A program made the translations under genes and the position numbers. A stretch of 64,000 nt of DNA from Zygnema circumcarinatum (lineage: Eukaryota > Streptophyta > Zygnematophyceae > Zygnematales > Zygnemataceae). Positions 20,307-33,107 of the stretch are shown here, piece by piece (position 1 is the first letter of the stretch; each line of letters opens with the position of its first letter). The notes beneath the pieces were generated by a model, which was given only the letters and a program-made list of their open reading frames with translations, was not told where the DNA came from and ran no database searches. The stretch is from assembly GCA_037447605.1 (NCBI GenBank), contig CM074805.1:3469465-3533464 (forward strand), given 5' to 3'.

Positions 20307-21932
20307 ATGGCGGCTGTATGCCACGCACCCACAGCTCCCCTTATGCAGGCAGTAGGTAACCATGGTTATGGCTGCCTTAGGGCTTCGGAGGACTTTTCTC
20401 TTCCTCTTTCAAGGAAGGGAGGAAGCTGTGCAGGCTCCCCCATCTACACGCCCGCCTCCTTTGACGACTGCCGCAGCTTCTCCCTCTATTCAGAGCTTCA
20501 CTCCCCACATGGGGAGCTCCCTCTCCTCGGAGAGGAGCCACCATGGATGGAGCTCTGGGAGGGAGGATCTTCCCCGAGCAGCCATGGCGGCCATGGCGGA
20601 GACTTAGCTGACGACAACATCCTCCTCCCCAGAAGTGATGTTGGCGATGTCCCGGCGCCGGCAACCGACTTGAACGCATATACCAGTGGTGCCCTGGCTC
20701 CGCCCTCCTTCTACGAGGGACCCAACACCCCCCCCTTGAAGGCCCTGGAAGGGAAGGCATCCCCTGTGGCTCTCATAAGGCGGCTGGAGGCGGAGCAGAG
20801 CATTAGAGAGGCGCGGGTTCAGGCGGTCTACGACTCCGCGCTGGGCTGGCTGCTGGATCCCTTCACACGTGTGGAGGAAGAGGGCGACTCTGACATTGAC
20901 TTGGCGTATTCGGAGGGGCTGCCTGCCTGGGCGCGCATAGGGGAGGGGGAGGGTGACACGTGTGAGGGTGGGGGGGTGGAGGTGGAGGAGGACGACGAGG
21001 AGTGGGAATGGCGAGCGGAGCAGATTTCGCTCTCGGGGAGCGGAATAGTGACGGAGGAGGAGGAGGTGGAGAGGCGAAGTGGGGAGAGCGAGAGGGTGGG
21101 GGAGAGGCTTTGTTTTGGAAATGCGTTGGCGGCAGAGGTAGTCGGAGAGGTGGGGAAGAGAAAGAGAGGGAGGCCAAGGGGGACAGGCGGGAACAGGAGG
21201 AAAGCCTCGCAGAGGGGTGGTAGGCGTGTTAAGGGAAGTGGTGTGAGAGGAGAGATTGTGGAGAAGAGGAATGGTACGCTTCCTCTCCTTAAGCGGCGGC
21301 GAGGGATGGACGTTGTTGAGGAAGCTGAAGAGGTGATGAAGGAGGCTGAAGGGGTAGAGGGAGGAGTGCCGGAGTGTAAGGAGGGAGAGGAGGTAAAGAA
21401 ACTGTCAGTGCGGGTGAGGAGGAAGGTCCGGAAGTTGGAGGAGGAGGTCTGGAACCCGCATGGAGGTTCGGGGTCAGAGGGAGAGGGAGAGGGAAGGAGG
21501 GGGGGAGGGTGTGGGGCAGGGAGAAGCCTGGGCGTAGCTGTACGGAAGAGGGCAAGTAGCGTGACGTCGGTGAAGCAGGCCGGTCGCCAGCTGATGAACA
21601 GAGGGAGAGGGGTGGAGGGAGTTGGAGGGACTATTGCTCTCGTGAGGAGTCAGGGCAGTGTGACACGTGTCAGCACGGTGGGAGAGAGCGTGCAGCCGCA
21701 GAAGAGAAAGAGGGGGAGGCCCCCAAAGCATCCGAAGGTGGACATGGCTGCGGCCTTGCTGGAGGAAAGGGAAGCCATGGCGGTGGAGGGCTCTGATCAG
21801 GCCACCGACGGCGAGAAGGTGGAGCGCACAGGCTCTCTCTCAGCAGCTTCGTCTCTCACCGAGGGGCTCCTTTCAGAGGAAAATCAGGCAGGGAGCTCGC
21901 CATCGACTCCGCGGACAAGACCGAGCAGATGA
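20307..21932 (+). CDS. Nuclear protein with two AT-hooks
   Basis: One exon encodes 541 residues from ATG 20307 (GCCATGGCGG context) to TGA. Two canonical AT-hooks that bind the minor groove of AT-rich DNA are visible: KRKRGRPRG at about 284-292 and KRKRGRPPKHPK at about 466-477. Between and before them lie long acidic stretches rich in Glu, Gly and Ser (about 190-270), then Lys/Arg patches likely to act as nuclear localisation signals. A short helical segment ALIRRLEAEQSIREARVQAV lies near 155. No zinc finger, PHD, SANT or PPC/DUF296 domain was found, so it is not an AHL-type protein. The function is unknown; a chromatin or transcription role is inference from the hooks. Confidence 0.72.
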   Translation: MAAVCHAPTAPLMQAVGNHGYGCLRASEDFSLPLSRKGGSCAGSPIYTPASFDDCRSFSLYSELHSPHGELPLLGEEPPWMELWEGGSSPSSHGGHGGDLADDNILLPRSDVGDVPAPATDLNAYTSGALAPPSFYEGPNTPPLKALEGKASPVALIRRLEAEQSIREARVQAVYDSALGWLLDPFTRVEEEGDSDIDLAYSEGLPAWARIGEGEGDTCEGGGVEVEEDDEEWEWRAEQISLSGSGIVTEEEEVERRSGESERVGERLCFGNALAAEVVGEVGKRKRGRPRGTGGNRRKASQRGGRRVKGSGVRGEIVEKRNGTLPLLKRRRGMDVVEEAEEVMKEAEGVEGGVPECKEGEEVKKLSVRVRRKVRKLEEEVWNPHGGSGSEGEGEGRRGGGCGAGRSLGVAVRKRASSVTSVKQAGRQLMNRGRGVEGVGGTIALVRSQGSVTRVSTVGESVQPQKRKRGRPPKHPKVDMAAALLEEREAMAVEGSDQATDGEKVERTGSLSAASSLTEGLLSEENQAGSSPSTPRTRPSR

Positions 21933-22640
21933 GAGAGAGGGCACGGGAGGGTTGGAGAGGAATGTAACTTTGCAGCAAACCAATCTGTGGCTCGCTAGGG
22001 TTTTGTTGGGGTTCGAGGGACGCCATCTTTGTAGAGAGTGACATTGCTCGATCGCTCCTTTTCTCTTTCAGGGAAGGGACTGCAGTTTGTGTCCGTCCCT
22101 GCGAATGAGTTTAATGAGGAGCGGTCTTTAAAGGCCGCGGAGCTTCTTCTGTCAGCAGGCCGTCGAAATAGGATCGTATTTCTTCTGTATAGATGTTTTT
22201 CACTCCCGCTTTAGTGCGGAGTTGAGGTTTTCACTTGGTTGTTAGCTTTGTTTTCGACCGGACGGATGTATCCATTCTGTACCTGAAGGTGCAGCTTGGG
22301 TTTAGAGAACAGACGAGTCTCGATATTGCTCCAATTTTGGTCTCATTGGTAGCGGCGTTGGAGGGGCAATGGCTACTGCTTCTCTTCTTAGTAGAAGAGA
22401 CGTGCAGCAGCTTGTTGACATGCACAGCAGAATTGTACATAAAAGCGAACCCACCTTATTCGTGCGGTGCTGTCGAGTGGATGCCCTTTCTGTATGTGGT
22501 GGTTAGTCATGGGTGATAAAATAGTCCGGTTTGACCCTTGATGTGGCATAAGTGATGTTTGCATGACTTTCCTTAAATACTTTTCGATAATACATAGCAT
22601 TTCCTGTATCCTTGCAATGTGGCTGCCGAGTCAACTAGCG
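21933..22640. other. 3' flank of the AT-hook gene
   Basis: No second gene was recognised. The open frames here are short and lack motifs. It leads into the aconitase promoter island. Confidence 0.4.
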
Positions 22641-22649
22641 GAGCAGCCT

Positions 22650-23920
22650 GTTGTGGTCGCCCGTTTGGATGCCATGTGCATGCCTGCATGCATGCATGCG
22701 TCATCATGGCAGCAACCATTTCCGTCCGTCCGTCCGTCCTTCCGCGTGCGAGCCATCCAAAGCGGCGGCCGGCCGGCCGGACGGAGTCTGTTGGAGACCT
22801 TGTTAGAGCGAGCGAGTGTCCGCCTCGCCCAAACGCCGGTCCCCGCACCAATGAGAGGCCGTCCCCGCACGTGTAGACACGCACGCCGCAGCGTGCCGCG
22901 GAGGCGCGTCGCTTCTCGGCGCGCCGCGGTTACGACTATGACGTCACCTCATCCCCGCGCCCCGCCGACACGTGGTGGCCAGCGCGCGGGGAGGCCGCCG
23001 TCGCGCGTGCCGTACGGCCGGCAATCGGCCCCGCTGGCCGCGGCGCGCGGGGAGCCTGCCACGTGGGCAGGCCGCGCCAGCCGGGCGGTAGATTCCCCTC
23101 GTCGGAGATACGACAGTACGGGCGCCGCGTGGCTACTTTATGCCGCGCGAATCTTGACCGTCCGGGACTCGCCCTGACCGCCGGCCTCCCGCTAAACTCG
23201 TGCCGTCGTGCGCCCGAGGAAGGTCGAATACGACACCGTACTGTACGGAGAAAACTGCCAAGAGGGGAACCGCCGGATCTCTACTCGCAAGGACTCGTAG
23301 AAACAAACAAACCGGCGGGGGACCTTGATCGGTGCTCGTCCGTACGACATGAGGCAGACATGGAAGGGACAGCGCCCAGTTCCACAGTTTGCGCAACGGA
23401 ATTGCGATATTCTTTGTGTTCGGCCATACCGTACCGTATCGTATCGTACTTGTCGGACCGTACAGGGACCGAACGCTCCCCCAAGTGCCTGCCTCATCCG
23501 GGCGGCCCCGGGCCATGGCCATCCATGGCGCGATGCCGCCCGCCGTGGTCCCGCCCGCCAGCACGGCGCGCCACCCGCGACGGCGGTTGCTCCTGCCACG
23601 TGGCGCATGCCCTCCCTCGAGCCGCGCGATAAGGCTTGCCACGTGGCGCCCCTGGCAGCGTGCCTCGCGCCGGTTGGCCAGCCCGCCCAGACCCACGTGC
23701 CGCTAGCCGTGTCAGGGCTTGCGCCAGTCCCCTGACGCCACGTGGGCGAGGGGTCCCCGAAAGTGGTCCCTGGCGGGCGCGCGCTCGAGTCAGCAGCAGA
23801 TCGCGTCATCGGGTCGCGGGCGGGCGGAGGGCGGAGGGCGGAGGGGACGGGGAGGGCTCAAGGGCGGAGAGGGAGGCAGGGCAGGGCAGGACAGGGCAGG
23901 GCAAGGATTGTGCGGTATAA
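22650..23920. promoter_or_regulatory. GC-rich promoter island upstream of aconitase
   Basis: It holds CCACGTGG boxes near 23058, 23597, 23640 and 23738, and tandem GTCCGTCC at 22722. GTACGG or CCGTAC words lie near 22995, 23115, 23240 and 23425-23460, where CCGTACCGTATCGTATCG forms a short array. TGCGGTATAAAG at 23910, about 15 bases before the start codon, is the only TATA-like sequence and is unusually close to the ATG. Open frames on both strands are GC artefacts. Confidence 0.5.
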
Positions 23921-23924
23921 AGCC

Positions 23925-26900
23925 ATGCGTGCGCTCAAGGGGGCGCGGGTGCTGCAGACCGTGGCGCCCTGCTTAGCGCAAGCTCTTGGACCGGCGGGCC
24001 CGCCGCCTGCCACTGCTGCTGCTGCTGCTGCTGTAGGGGGAGAGAGCAGGAGGGGCTTGGGCAGGGAGAGGACTGTGCTGGGTTCGGGCTCAGGACTGCA
24101 CTCGGTGGGAGGGCAGAAGTCGCCGCTTTTGGGCGCTGGTTTGCACACAGGTTCTCTGTTTCCTGCATCGGTTTCGCATCTGCGTCTGCGGTCAGCAGCG
24201 CAGGCAAAGCTAGAGGTCGCGGCGAGGAGGGCATCCACGATGGGTAGGGATAACCTGGGACTCACTGCTGGATCGGATTAGGTTAAATCTGTTTAGGTGT
24301 TGGATGAAATCAGCGTGCCTCGCCACTGGGGATCGTCTCTGCTAGGCTCCAGAAAACTACAGGGTTCATGCAGGATTGCATAGATTTTGAAAACTCTACA
24401 GCTGGTATTTGGCCGTTATGAATGCATGCAGCTGTGGATCGTTTCTCTACATTCAGATCAGCGTGTACAATGCTGTTGTCGGAAGGTCTAGTGTCTTGCT
24501 TACATCAACTTTCAACACTTTGCCCTTTTTTTTGTGTGTAATCAGCCGAGAATCCATTCAAGGAGCTTCTTACGGAATTGCCCAACCCGGAGGGTGGGAT
24601 TTTTGGAAAGTACTATAGTTTGCCTGGCCTGAAAGACCCAAGGACAGGTACGTTTCTCAGTTCTGGTGTTGTTGCAAGGTAGCTCACGTTTTTGCACTGC
24701 ATGTTTGCGTCCTCCGAGTAAGTGACGCCAACTTATTGCATTCGACGTTAAAAGTTTCTTTTTGAAGTCCAGTTGGCATTTGGAGTTATGATCAGCCTGT
24801 TTGTTGTAGACTTAGTTGAACTTAGAACTGTCGTTGCAGACAAGTTGCCATACTCGATTCGCTATCTTTTGGAGTCAGCTATCCGGAATTGCGACAACTT
24901 TGAGGTTTCTGAGAAGGATGTGGAGAAGATCCTGGACTGGGAAAAGACATCCCCTCAGCAAGTGGAGATTGCCTTCAAACCTGCTCGTGTGCTCCTACAG
25001 GTGCGGATTGTGTTCTCTTGCGTGTCACAACGGCCCATCCATTCGTTCAAGATTGTTTTGACCTACACTTTATAGCAACAGTTTATTTCTTCTCGGAGTG
25101 TTTGCGTTTTGAAAATTCATTATGTCTATCTCAATCATGATGGTTTCTGAAAATTCTACATGCATCGAAAGTTTAGTCTGCTCCGCTGAATGCATACGTC
25201 GTTGTGAGATGCACTTGATCACCACATTGAAAGCAGGCTCTTGTATGTGGGATCATCAGGACTTCACCGGTGTTCCAGTGGTCGTGGATCTTGCCGCTAT
25301 GCGTGACGCCATGAAGGAACTTGGAGGTGATCCGAACAAGATCAACCCGCAGGTGAGTGCAGTGCATTATTCATCTTCATATGTTTTCGCCTGTGTCTCG
25401 AGTGAGCTCGTCAGATGCCGTGCAAGTCAATAGCTGAACTTAGTCAAGTTCCACCTTACCCTGCTTGCTTCATGAAAGAAAAGTCTACAGAATGGTTAGA
25501 ATTGAGTTAGTGAGCAAATTCGCTTTTCGTTATGTCTTTCTTGAGTTTTAGGGATGGTCCACTTAAAAGGACTTGCCTCTCTTTGCAGATTCCCGTCGAC
25601 TTGGTTATTGATCACTCTGTGCAAGTGGATGTAACGAGGTCTGAGAATGCAGTGCTGCAAAACATGGCTTTCGAGTTCAACCGCAACCAGGAGCGGTTTG
25701 CTTTCTTGAAATGGGGTGCTAAGGCATTTGAAAACATGCTGGTTGTGCCACCTGGATCCGGCATTGTGCATCAGGTATGCCCATCTCCTAATGCACTTTT
25801 CAGTGATGCTTTCGGAGGACCTGACCGAGGTTTATCGGACCACTTTTCAGTGTCTTCGTGTTTTTTCAACCGACTGAGGACCTGGCTTAGCACCCACTTC
25901 TCCAAACCGTGTCTTTTGGACTTGAGATTTTGCACAGCTAAAGAAAAGTGAGGAACTACAATGAAAGACTATTAGGGCATCCAGGAGGCACCAGTGAAAC
26001 AATCACAATTTTTTATCGACTGTGCTTATCGAAGTTCAACAGGGATATGAATCAGTGCTTATCGGCAAAATCGTTTCCTGCTGTAGAATGACTCGTCTAG
26101 TGTGGTATTCCTGGTTTCTTCAATCCGTGGCTGAAGAATATGTTGAATGGCCACTGGAGTACCGAAACAAGGCTTTGCATCTAAAAGGATTCATCGGCTG
26201 GACATCCTTTGAGGTTTTTTTGTGCGTTAATGCTCTTTTCAAGTAAATGGAGTCATTTTCCTGTGCATAGGTGAACCTTGAATACCTGGCTCGAGTAGTC
26301 TTCAACAACAAGGGAATTTTGTACCCCGACAGCGTGGTGGGGACGGATTCCCATACGACCATGATCGATGGGCTTGGTGTCGCTGGCTGGGGAGTCGGAG
26401 GGATTGAGGCTGAGGCAGCAATGCTTGGACAGGTATTTGGTTAACTGAAACTTATAAGAAGAATTTGGAAGAATTTGACCTTGTACATTGCTTTGTAGAA
26501 ATCTTCCTGTGTTGAGTCCTGTTTCAGCTTCTTGACGAAAAGTCAGTAACTGGTTGAAAAGTAGTCCATTACATAACAGAAGTAGAACAGCTTTTGTGCA
26601 CCTGCTTATCACAAGAAGTCTGATTCGCCTTGAAGTAATGGCCATGTCGACGTAATGTGCGCGTGGAGTGTTTAACTGTCTTTTTGAACGTGGCTTGTGC
26701 AGCCTATGAGCATGGTCTTGCCCGGAGTTGTTGGCTTTAAGCTTTCAGGAAGTCTGAAAACTGGTGTTACAGCAACAGATCTTGTCCTCACTTGCACTCA
26801 GATGCTCCGAAAGCATGGAGTTGTTGGAAAGTTTGTGGAGTTTTATGGTAAGCAAAATACTTTTGTATAACATTTTCGCATTTTGTGTATGCCACGCGGG

Positions 26901-29900
26901 ATTTTTTTGTGAATACGTCCTAATTATATTGACTGTTTTTTGGCGAAATTGATTCTACTTGTCTCGGGTCTTCATCAGCAGTCAAAATTGAACTGGTTCG
27001 AGCAGTTACATTCTGAATTGCAGCAGTGCAATTGCGACATTTACATCTAGTCTCTATTGCATTTCTGGAAATCACAGGTGATGGGATGCAACATTTGTCT
27101 CTTGCCGATCGAGCGACCATTGCCAACATGTCCCCTGAGTATGGTGCGACTATGGGCTTTTTCCCTGTGGACCACGTCACTTTGGGATATTTGAGCACCA
27201 CTGGCCGTGATGAAGCGAAGGTAAGTAAAGGACCACCTTTGAGAGGAAGCCTTGCACCAAGCAAAAGCGCCTGTGAATGTTCCTACTGTGAAATCTGTGG
27301 GCTCATGATGCAATGTTAATGGTTTTTCCCCATTGAATGACTGCACTTGCACTTTATGTGAACAGGTGAAGGAGATCGAGGCTTACCTCCGAGCTAACAA
27401 TCTTTTCGTCGATTACAGTGAGGTATGCGAAGTTCTGCTCACCCGATAGACAGTGCGTATGATTCTTAATGGAGGCAGTCGAGTCATTGTAAGGTCCATT
27501 TTCTTGATGCTTGTACCGGTGCTACCCTTACAATGAATCCCAAGGTTGTGACGTATGCCTCTGCATGTTACATACTGCAGCCTGAAGTTGAGAGGAACTA
27601 TTCTTCAAATCTGGAGTTGGACTTGAGTACGGTGGAGCCTTCTATTTCCGGACCAAAGAGGTATCTTCGTTGCTGCGCTGCCCTGTTATGACATATTGAC
27701 CTTGCCATTCACAAGGCTGTTGTGCTGAGTTTTCCTATTCGAGCTTCATCATTGAGCCTTTGGCGCTTAAAGGCTGACCATTGTTATGGAGATGGTATCA
27801 ACATTGTCTGCCAGAGGCTGCATAAGCTTTGTGTCAAGCTCTATTTGCTGAGGTAGACAAGCGTTATTCTTGCTTCTATTAGCATAGCCACGGCTCCAAA
27901 TACTGGTATTGAAAATATCCTCTATTGGACATTTTCATTTAGCGCTTTCCTTTTGACTTGGTGGTTTACTTTCGAGCTGTAGGGCCTTGCCTGACTTTTG
28001 GCGATGATAATGCAGGCCACATGATCGGGTCAGTCTGAAGGACATGAAGGTGGATTGGCAGGCCTGTCTGGACAACAAAGTTGGTTTCAAGGTGAGTTCG
28101 TTGACTCTGAAACAAGCTATTTCGGAAGCGACTGTGGGCTGACTCCACCTTTTTAATGTTTACTTCAAGCGAATTATTTGACATTTATGTATTCAGTTTC
28201 TGCATAGCAATGCAGCGCTTGTGGTTTGACTGGTATTGCATTAGCAACTAACTCTCAATTCAGAAGCAAAGTGTCGTTTTGACGGTCAAAGAAAGTTCCT
28301 TATGCCATCTGGTAGTCGTTTGCTGGCGAACTGGCTGATACATCCATGGTCTCAAACTATCCGGAAGACGCAGGAGTTTTTGGTCATGCAAGTTGAGTAA
28401 GCTGTAATCAGAGAAGGAAACTCCTTGAATAAGAGTCTGCGTGCAGCAGAAATGGTAAGCAATTGTTGGACTTCTATTGTTTTTGTCAGGGCTTTGCCAT
28501 TCCAAAGGAGCAGCAGGATGCTGTCGTGAAATTTGACTTCCACGGCAAACCCGCGGAGCTGAAGCACGGATCGGTGGTCATCGCTGCCATCACGAGCTGC
28601 ACGAACACCTCCAACCCCTCCGTTATGCTCGGAGCCGCCCTGGTAGCCAAGAAGGCGACAGAACTCGGACTTGAGGTAACACCAAAACTGAAAACTACAA
28701 GGCACTTGGATGTATGGAATAATGATAATGAAGGATAATGATGAATCCTTCTCGATTGGTGGGCTCATAGTTGTAGACAGGAAGATGTGCACCCTATCAC
28801 TTGGCCAATCCGAATGTCAAAGTGCTCAGCTAGAGGATGCTGAAATATACTCCAATCATGCCAATTTGCTGTGTATACGGACAGTTTGCTGTTTGTTTGG
28901 AGAGTCTGAATCTCTGGATGTAAAGCAAACTGATTCTGCATGTAATCACCGTCATCAATGGTGATCATTTCATCATCTGCTTGAGGTTGCATGGCACTTT
29001 GCATTACAGTGGTCAATAGCGCAGGGATATGTTTCTAGTGCTAGTTGGTGTTGCAAGCAGGAACTTGGTCGATATATTGGAACTGGAGCAGACTGTGATG
29101 CGGCTTTGTTGCCGGCTTGCAGGTGAACCCATGGGTGAAGACCAGTTTGGCCCCGGGCTCGGGTGTTGTCACTAAGTACTTGAAGCACAGGTCAGACATC
29201 TCCCTCCATTCGTCAGTCTTATAGGGCTGACTTGGACAGTGGCAGATTTTAGGGCAGAGTTTACTGGCCGTGAGGACAGATCTGCTGCATTACATCGCTG
29301 TGATATGTAATGCATCACTGGGCTTTGTAGTGTTTCTGTACGAAGTGTGGGGTTGGGAGGGCTGTAGTTAGTTGAAGAATTCCGTGTGGTTTAAGGAGAT
29401 TGGACACACAGTTTTTACGGAGCATTTTTTTGTTGTATTAGAAATATTTTCAGATTCAAGGTAGATGCTTACATTATGACGGTTGTTTGCACTGAATCTG
29501 TGCAGTGGTCTACTGCCGTACTTGGAGAAGCAGGGCTTCGGAGTTGTTGGTTACGGGTGTACCACCTGCATTGGAAATTCTGGGGATTTAGACCCGATTG
29601 TGGGGAACGCCATCACTGAGAGTGGTAAGACTTTTCTAACGCCCTATTGGAAGAGAAGTGGACCTTGGCCACAAGGAGAGAGAAATGCGAGCCTGTACTG
29701 GCGCTCATCTTGATAGTAATGCTTGTAGATGAGCGTCGACGAACAAGGAGATGACTAGGCTGAGCTAAGCAACATGATTTCGTACATCTGAGCTCCAGTG
29801 AAAGGCAGACGGAGTGATCTGGTAGATACAAGATACACATGTTCCATATGAAAAAGGTGGCTTTTAGTACAACATTATCCATCACTAACATACAATATTG

Positions 29901-32900
29901 ATCTAGTGTTCAGAGTCACGTTATCTATGTAGCCAAAAGACTGCCCTTTGGGCCAAGCTTGCTGTTCCTGCTTAGCCTGTGCTGATGCCATTTTACTGTT
30001 TTTCCAGACATTCTTGCTTCGGCTGTACTGTCTGGTAACCGCAACTTTGAAGGCCGTGTCCATCCACTCACTCGCGCCAACTACCTCGCTTCCCCTCCTC
30101 TGGTGGTCGCATATGCTCTCGCAGGCACTGTAAGCGTTTACCTTTTTCGTGTTTGATATATCTTTTAAGACCCACGGTATCACATTGCACATGTTGACCT
30201 TCTGAAACGGATTTGAGTCGATTGAAATTGTAGCTGAATAGCCGATAGATACTTATTGCACAGGCGACTGTCCTTGGCATGACTGAGCCTCATGAATTGG
30301 GAAGCATCTATCATCTCTGTTGTCTAGTACTTTGGAATAATTAACCAGCTTTTTGTTGATGGCAGTTTTGGCCATCCGTCCTTCAATCTTCTTGGGATTA
30401 GTGTGAATTTAACACCCCAATGGCCTATTCTTGACTTGTTGGCATGTACGGAAGCTGCTGTGGGGAGACTGACCACGATGTTTCAATGCATCTGTATGCA
30501 GGTCAATATTGACTTTGCTACAGAGCCGGTTGGCCATAACAAGGAAGGCAAACCTGTTTTCCTGAAGGAGATCTGGCCTACAACTGAGGAAGTCAAGGAG
30601 GTGTGTTCTCGTACTCACACATGAGGTCGAGTTCGTTAATCAATTTTCTGCAGAAGCTCTTTCTGACTATCCCAGTGTGCACAAGAGCATTTGCAGGTTG
30701 GGCGAGCTGTGCAGCTGCTCAAAGTCCACAGGATCATGTTGGGATTGCCTAGGCCCTAAGGTTGACCTGAGTGCATGTCTATCACTTCATAGATTGAAGT
30801 TGCTGTTAGGAAAAGTTCAATGGTCGTTACCTTTCCACTCCAGTGTCCAACTCCCTTCTTTATTCATCGAGCAGGTTGTGGAGAAGTCCGTTCTTCCGGA
30901 ATTCTTTCGCGAGACATACAAAGCGATCACACAGGGGAACGACCTTTGGAATGCGCTTCCTGCAACCGAGGGCTCCCTCTACGCATGGGACCCCACTTCC
31001 ACCTATGTGCATGACCCGCCCTACTTCAAGGGGATGCCTGCGGACCCCCCCGGGGGGCAGGGCGTGAAGGACGCCATGGTTCTTCTCAATTTGGGCGACT
31101 CCATCACCACCGATCACATTTCCCCGGCAGGCAAGCCGATCTCACCTTTGGCTGCCCCGTCACGGCTTCAGATGCAGTGATTCAGACTGAAGAGTGACGA
31201 CTCAAGATGCACGTCTGAAGAAAATTTTAATGATTTTGATGATTTTAATAGATTTTAGATTTTCATTTGCTTTTGTCGAGGTTCTACTACCTCAAAGAGC
31301 TGCGAGTGTGTGAAGATTTTATGTTGTGTTTGTGAGGAATTCAGGCTCTGGACTGCGTGAGACTTTGGACAGTTAATGAGGTTAACCATCTCCCAGGGCA
31401 GCACTAGCAGTCAACACTCCTTTGCGAAATATTTTTTTCCTCCTGAACAGGAAGCATTCATAAGGACAGTGCTGCTGCCAAGTTCCTCTTATCGAAGGGT
31501 GTGGAACGTGCCAATTTCAATTCGTATGGTAGTCGGAGAGGGAACGATCAGATCATGACCCGCGGTACATTTGCCAACATCCGCATCGTCAACAAGTTCC
31601 TGGGTGGAGAAGTTGGGCCTAAAACCATTCATGTGCCCACTAAGGAGAAGATGCTTATCTATGATGCTGCAATGGTGCGTTCTCCTCCTCCACATCCTTT
31701 TGTCGTACACGATACTCAGGAAGGCATAGGAGGGTCTCTGCAGGTCCTTGTATGCCTAAAATACAAGATACATTTGAGGTGTGTTTGTGTTGTCCGCAAG
31801 TGTTTGTGCTGTTTCTTGTCCTATCTTTCCCGATTGTTAAGAAGAAATTGTCCACTATGAGCCGAGGGTGTTGGTGAGTTTGACATAGCTAAATTTCCAT
31901 GGCGCTATTGTTCAATTATGGTATATAGCACTTTTTCATTTTGTCGGAAGCTGCCAGCCAGCTGGGATTTGTTTCAGTAGTTTTTTTGTAAGATTCAGGA
32001 TGAGAGGAGGTTGTTGTATATTGTACTGGATTTCTTGATTGAAACTGTGTTATCTGCCTGTATCGTCCTCTTGATATTTTAGTTCAATTTTGCTTGCCAA
32101 TGTCAAACCAAGGCCAACGTATGAGGATATGGATTTGCAGAAGTACAAGGAAGAGGGAAAACCTACAATTATCCTTGCTGGTGCTGAGTATGGAAGTGGA
32201 AGTTCTCGAGATTGGGCTGCCAAGGGACCTTATCTCCAGGTAAGGGATTTCTAAAAAGTGAAAGGAAGGAAATTCTGGAATCGAGTCTAATTCATCATTT
32301 GATGTTTCCACCTCTGAGGATCTGGTCATATCGCAGTCACTGAAGTGACCATTCTGGAGTTTGTCTAGAAATTTCTGCTATTTTATGAAGGTGTTCCTTA
32401 GAGCACTGTTCGAAAGTTGCCTTACTGCCCTTTTTTTCTTTGAGAAGTGCACCTTGTAAAGAGGACCAGTGGGCAATTCCGTACACATCCTGCTCACTAA
32501 ACATGCCTTTTGAAAACTGCAGGGAGTGAAAGCTGTCATTGCGAAGAGCTTTGAGCGCATTCACCGCAGCAACTTGGTGGGAATGGGCGTCATCCCGCTC
32601 TGCTTCAAGCAGGGTGAAGATGCGGACTCTCTGGGGCTGACTGGCTACGAGCAGTACACCATTGACCTCCCCAAGGACATCACACCGGGCATGGATGTCA
32701 CAGTCACCACAGACACTGGAAAGTCATTCCAAACAACTTTACGTTTCGACACGCAGGTGAGTTGTTTGCTCCCATTCTAGTCATCTTTTCTCTAAGCCGG
32801 TGACCAGTCGTCGCATGATAGTTCTCTCTATGCCCGAGAGCAGGTAGGGTTGTAGACCTAGGTCCATAGTACCCAGCTAGGCCAAAGCGTGAGAAGGTGG

Positions 32901-33107
32901 CTCTTGGGAAAAGCAGCACTCTATAACTTACAGGCAGTCTTCTCATGCGTTCAATGTTCTCTTTTCCAGAGTTACAGTGAAACTTCGAATGCTTTGTCAC
33001 CGCATTGAGATGTTTTGGTTGCTTCCCACCTGCAGGTTGAGCTGACATATTTCCAGAACGGCGGCATTCTGCAATACGTTCTCCGACAACTGAAAAGCCA
33101 GTCTTAG
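23925..33107 (+). CDS. ACO: Aconitate hydratase, mitochondrial (complete 21-exon gene)
   Basis: Aconitase isomerises citrate to isocitrate in the citric acid cycle; plant isoforms work in mitochondria and cytosol. Twenty-one exons join in phase to 1,000 residues, like plant homologues of about 990. Exons: 23925-24243, 24546-24647, 24840-25000, 25260-25352, 25589-25774, 26271-26432, 26703-26847, 27078-27220, 27366-27422, 27581-27660, 28016-28091, 28490-28675, 29123-29190, 29506-29624, 30008-30129, 30502-30600, 30875-31130, 31451-31674, 32141-32239, 32523-32756, 33036-33107. The Arg/Ala-rich first exon, with a GCT-repeat poly-Ala run, is a likely mitochondrial presequence ending before [10 protein letters not shown]. 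The 4Fe-4S ligands are Cys545 (TSCTNTSNP), Cys611 and Cys614 ([12 protein letters not shown]). [19 protein letters not shown] and [13 protein letters not shown] active-site segments are intact. Intron 17 has a GC donor. Confidence 0.97.
31131..31450 (+). other. GC-AG intron (aconitase intron 17)
   Basis: The exon ends CCGGCAG and the intron starts GCAAGC, closing at CCTGAACAG. The split Gly codon (G/GA) restores [15 protein letters not shown], the conserved aconitase active-site strand. The nearest GT sites break the frame or lose conserved residues. Confidence 0.9.

Noticed and set aside
20863-21555. Proline-rich open frames antisense to the AT-hook gene
   Set aside because: They mirror the GAG-rich sense strand. 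The sense frame has the AT-hook motifs and a good start context.
27661-28015. Aconitase intron 10 as a second U12-type intron (donor GTATCTTC)
   Set aside because: The branch-like sequence is poor and too far from the AG, and the donor also fits the ordinary class.
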